A stretch of 6,548 nt of DNA from an uncultured Clostridia bacterium (GTDB lineage Bacteria > Bacillota > Clostridia > Christensenellales > QALW01): assembly GCA_900550765.1 (NCBI GenBank), contig URTC01000099.1:1-6548 (forward strand), in the 5' to 3' direction. The translations under genes were made by a program, and so were the position numbers. Of this stretch, positions 6,395 to 6,548 are shown one piece after another; position 1 is the stretch's first letter; each line of letters opens with the position of its first letter. The notes beneath the pieces are model-generated. The model worked only from the letters and a program-made list of their open reading frames with translations. It ran no database searches and was not told where the DNA came from.

Positions 6395-6548
6395 CAGTTC
6401 TTCAGGCTCTGCAGCGGTGCGGGAATTCTGCCCGCACGGGAAATAAATTTTTCGCACGAGGCAGTGTTGACCGGTATCACTGGCGCTTCACCCAGCAGAC
6501 CGCCAAAGCTTACTGATTCCCCGACTTTTTTACCGATAACCGGAATAA
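6394..6548 (-). CDS. UPF0210 / PFL family protein, C-terminal 50 residues only
   Basis: Only the last 50 codons are inside the window; the rest lies beyond 6548 and the gene runs leftward to TGA at 6396-6394. The visible chain begins [20 protein letters not shown], continues APVIPVN, and ends with [17 protein letters not shown]. This is the characteristic end of UPF0210 (PFL family) proteins, cytoplasmic proteins of about 450 residues found widely in Firmicutes, often beside an ACT-domain regulator gene. Their role is not established. The stop codon overlaps the next start by one base. Confidence 0.9.
   Translation of the reverse strand, partial: IPVIGKKVGESVSFGGLLGEAPVIPVNTASCEKFISRAGRIPAPLQSLKN

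Noticed and set aside
6395..6457. Upstream ATG at 6457 extending the small membrane protein to 113 residues
   Set aside because: The extra 21 residues are polar and lie wholly inside the recognisable UPF0210 C-terminus in another frame. The TGATG overlap start at 6394 explains the layout better.

Overview
The window looks like a piece of a Firmicutes chromosome, probably a gut-type Clostridia or a relative. The grounds are moderate AT richness, A/T-rich intergenic gaps, purine-rich Shine-Dalgarno sites, a TTG start, Rho-independent terminators, a PocR-AraC regulator of the gut-Firmicutes kind and a UPF0210 (PFL family) gene. The genus cannot be named from the sequence alone. I see no mobile element, CRISPR array, tRNA or rRNA.

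Left part (1 to about 4440): a small carbohydrate-related cluster. A glycoside hydrolase family 99-like (WbsX-type) gene, cut by the window start, runs rightward to 1163 and ends at a strong hairpin terminator. Facing it is a 678-codon leftward gene (3356 to 1320) for a large cytoplasmic putative glycosidase of the 'hypothetical glycosyl hydrolase 6' type, with a TIM-barrel, a glutamine-amidotransferase-like middle domain and a C-terminal beta domain. Divergent from it, across 156 bp, is a PocR-domain AraC-family activator (3513 to 4358). It has a clear extended -10 sigma-A promoter, and a 10-bp palindrome overlaps its -35 box. The simplest reading is a regulator that senses a small molecule and controls the neighbouring glycosidase gene and itself.

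Right part (4441 to 6548): a leftward gene string, separated from the regulator by a terminator that should work in both directions. In transcription order it holds the last 50 codons of a UPF0210/PFL family gene, a 92-codon small membrane protein whose ATG overlaps the UPF0210 stop (TGATG), a YjdF/DUF2238-like polytopic membrane protein, and a GNAT acetyltransferase with a long N-terminal extension. The last two are 28 bp apart and probably co-transcribed. Their functions are unknown and nothing visible ties them to the sugar cluster.

No clearly new system stands out. The best lead is the regulator plus two poorly characterised glycosidase-like families on the left. The next best is the set of uncharacterised membrane proteins on the right.
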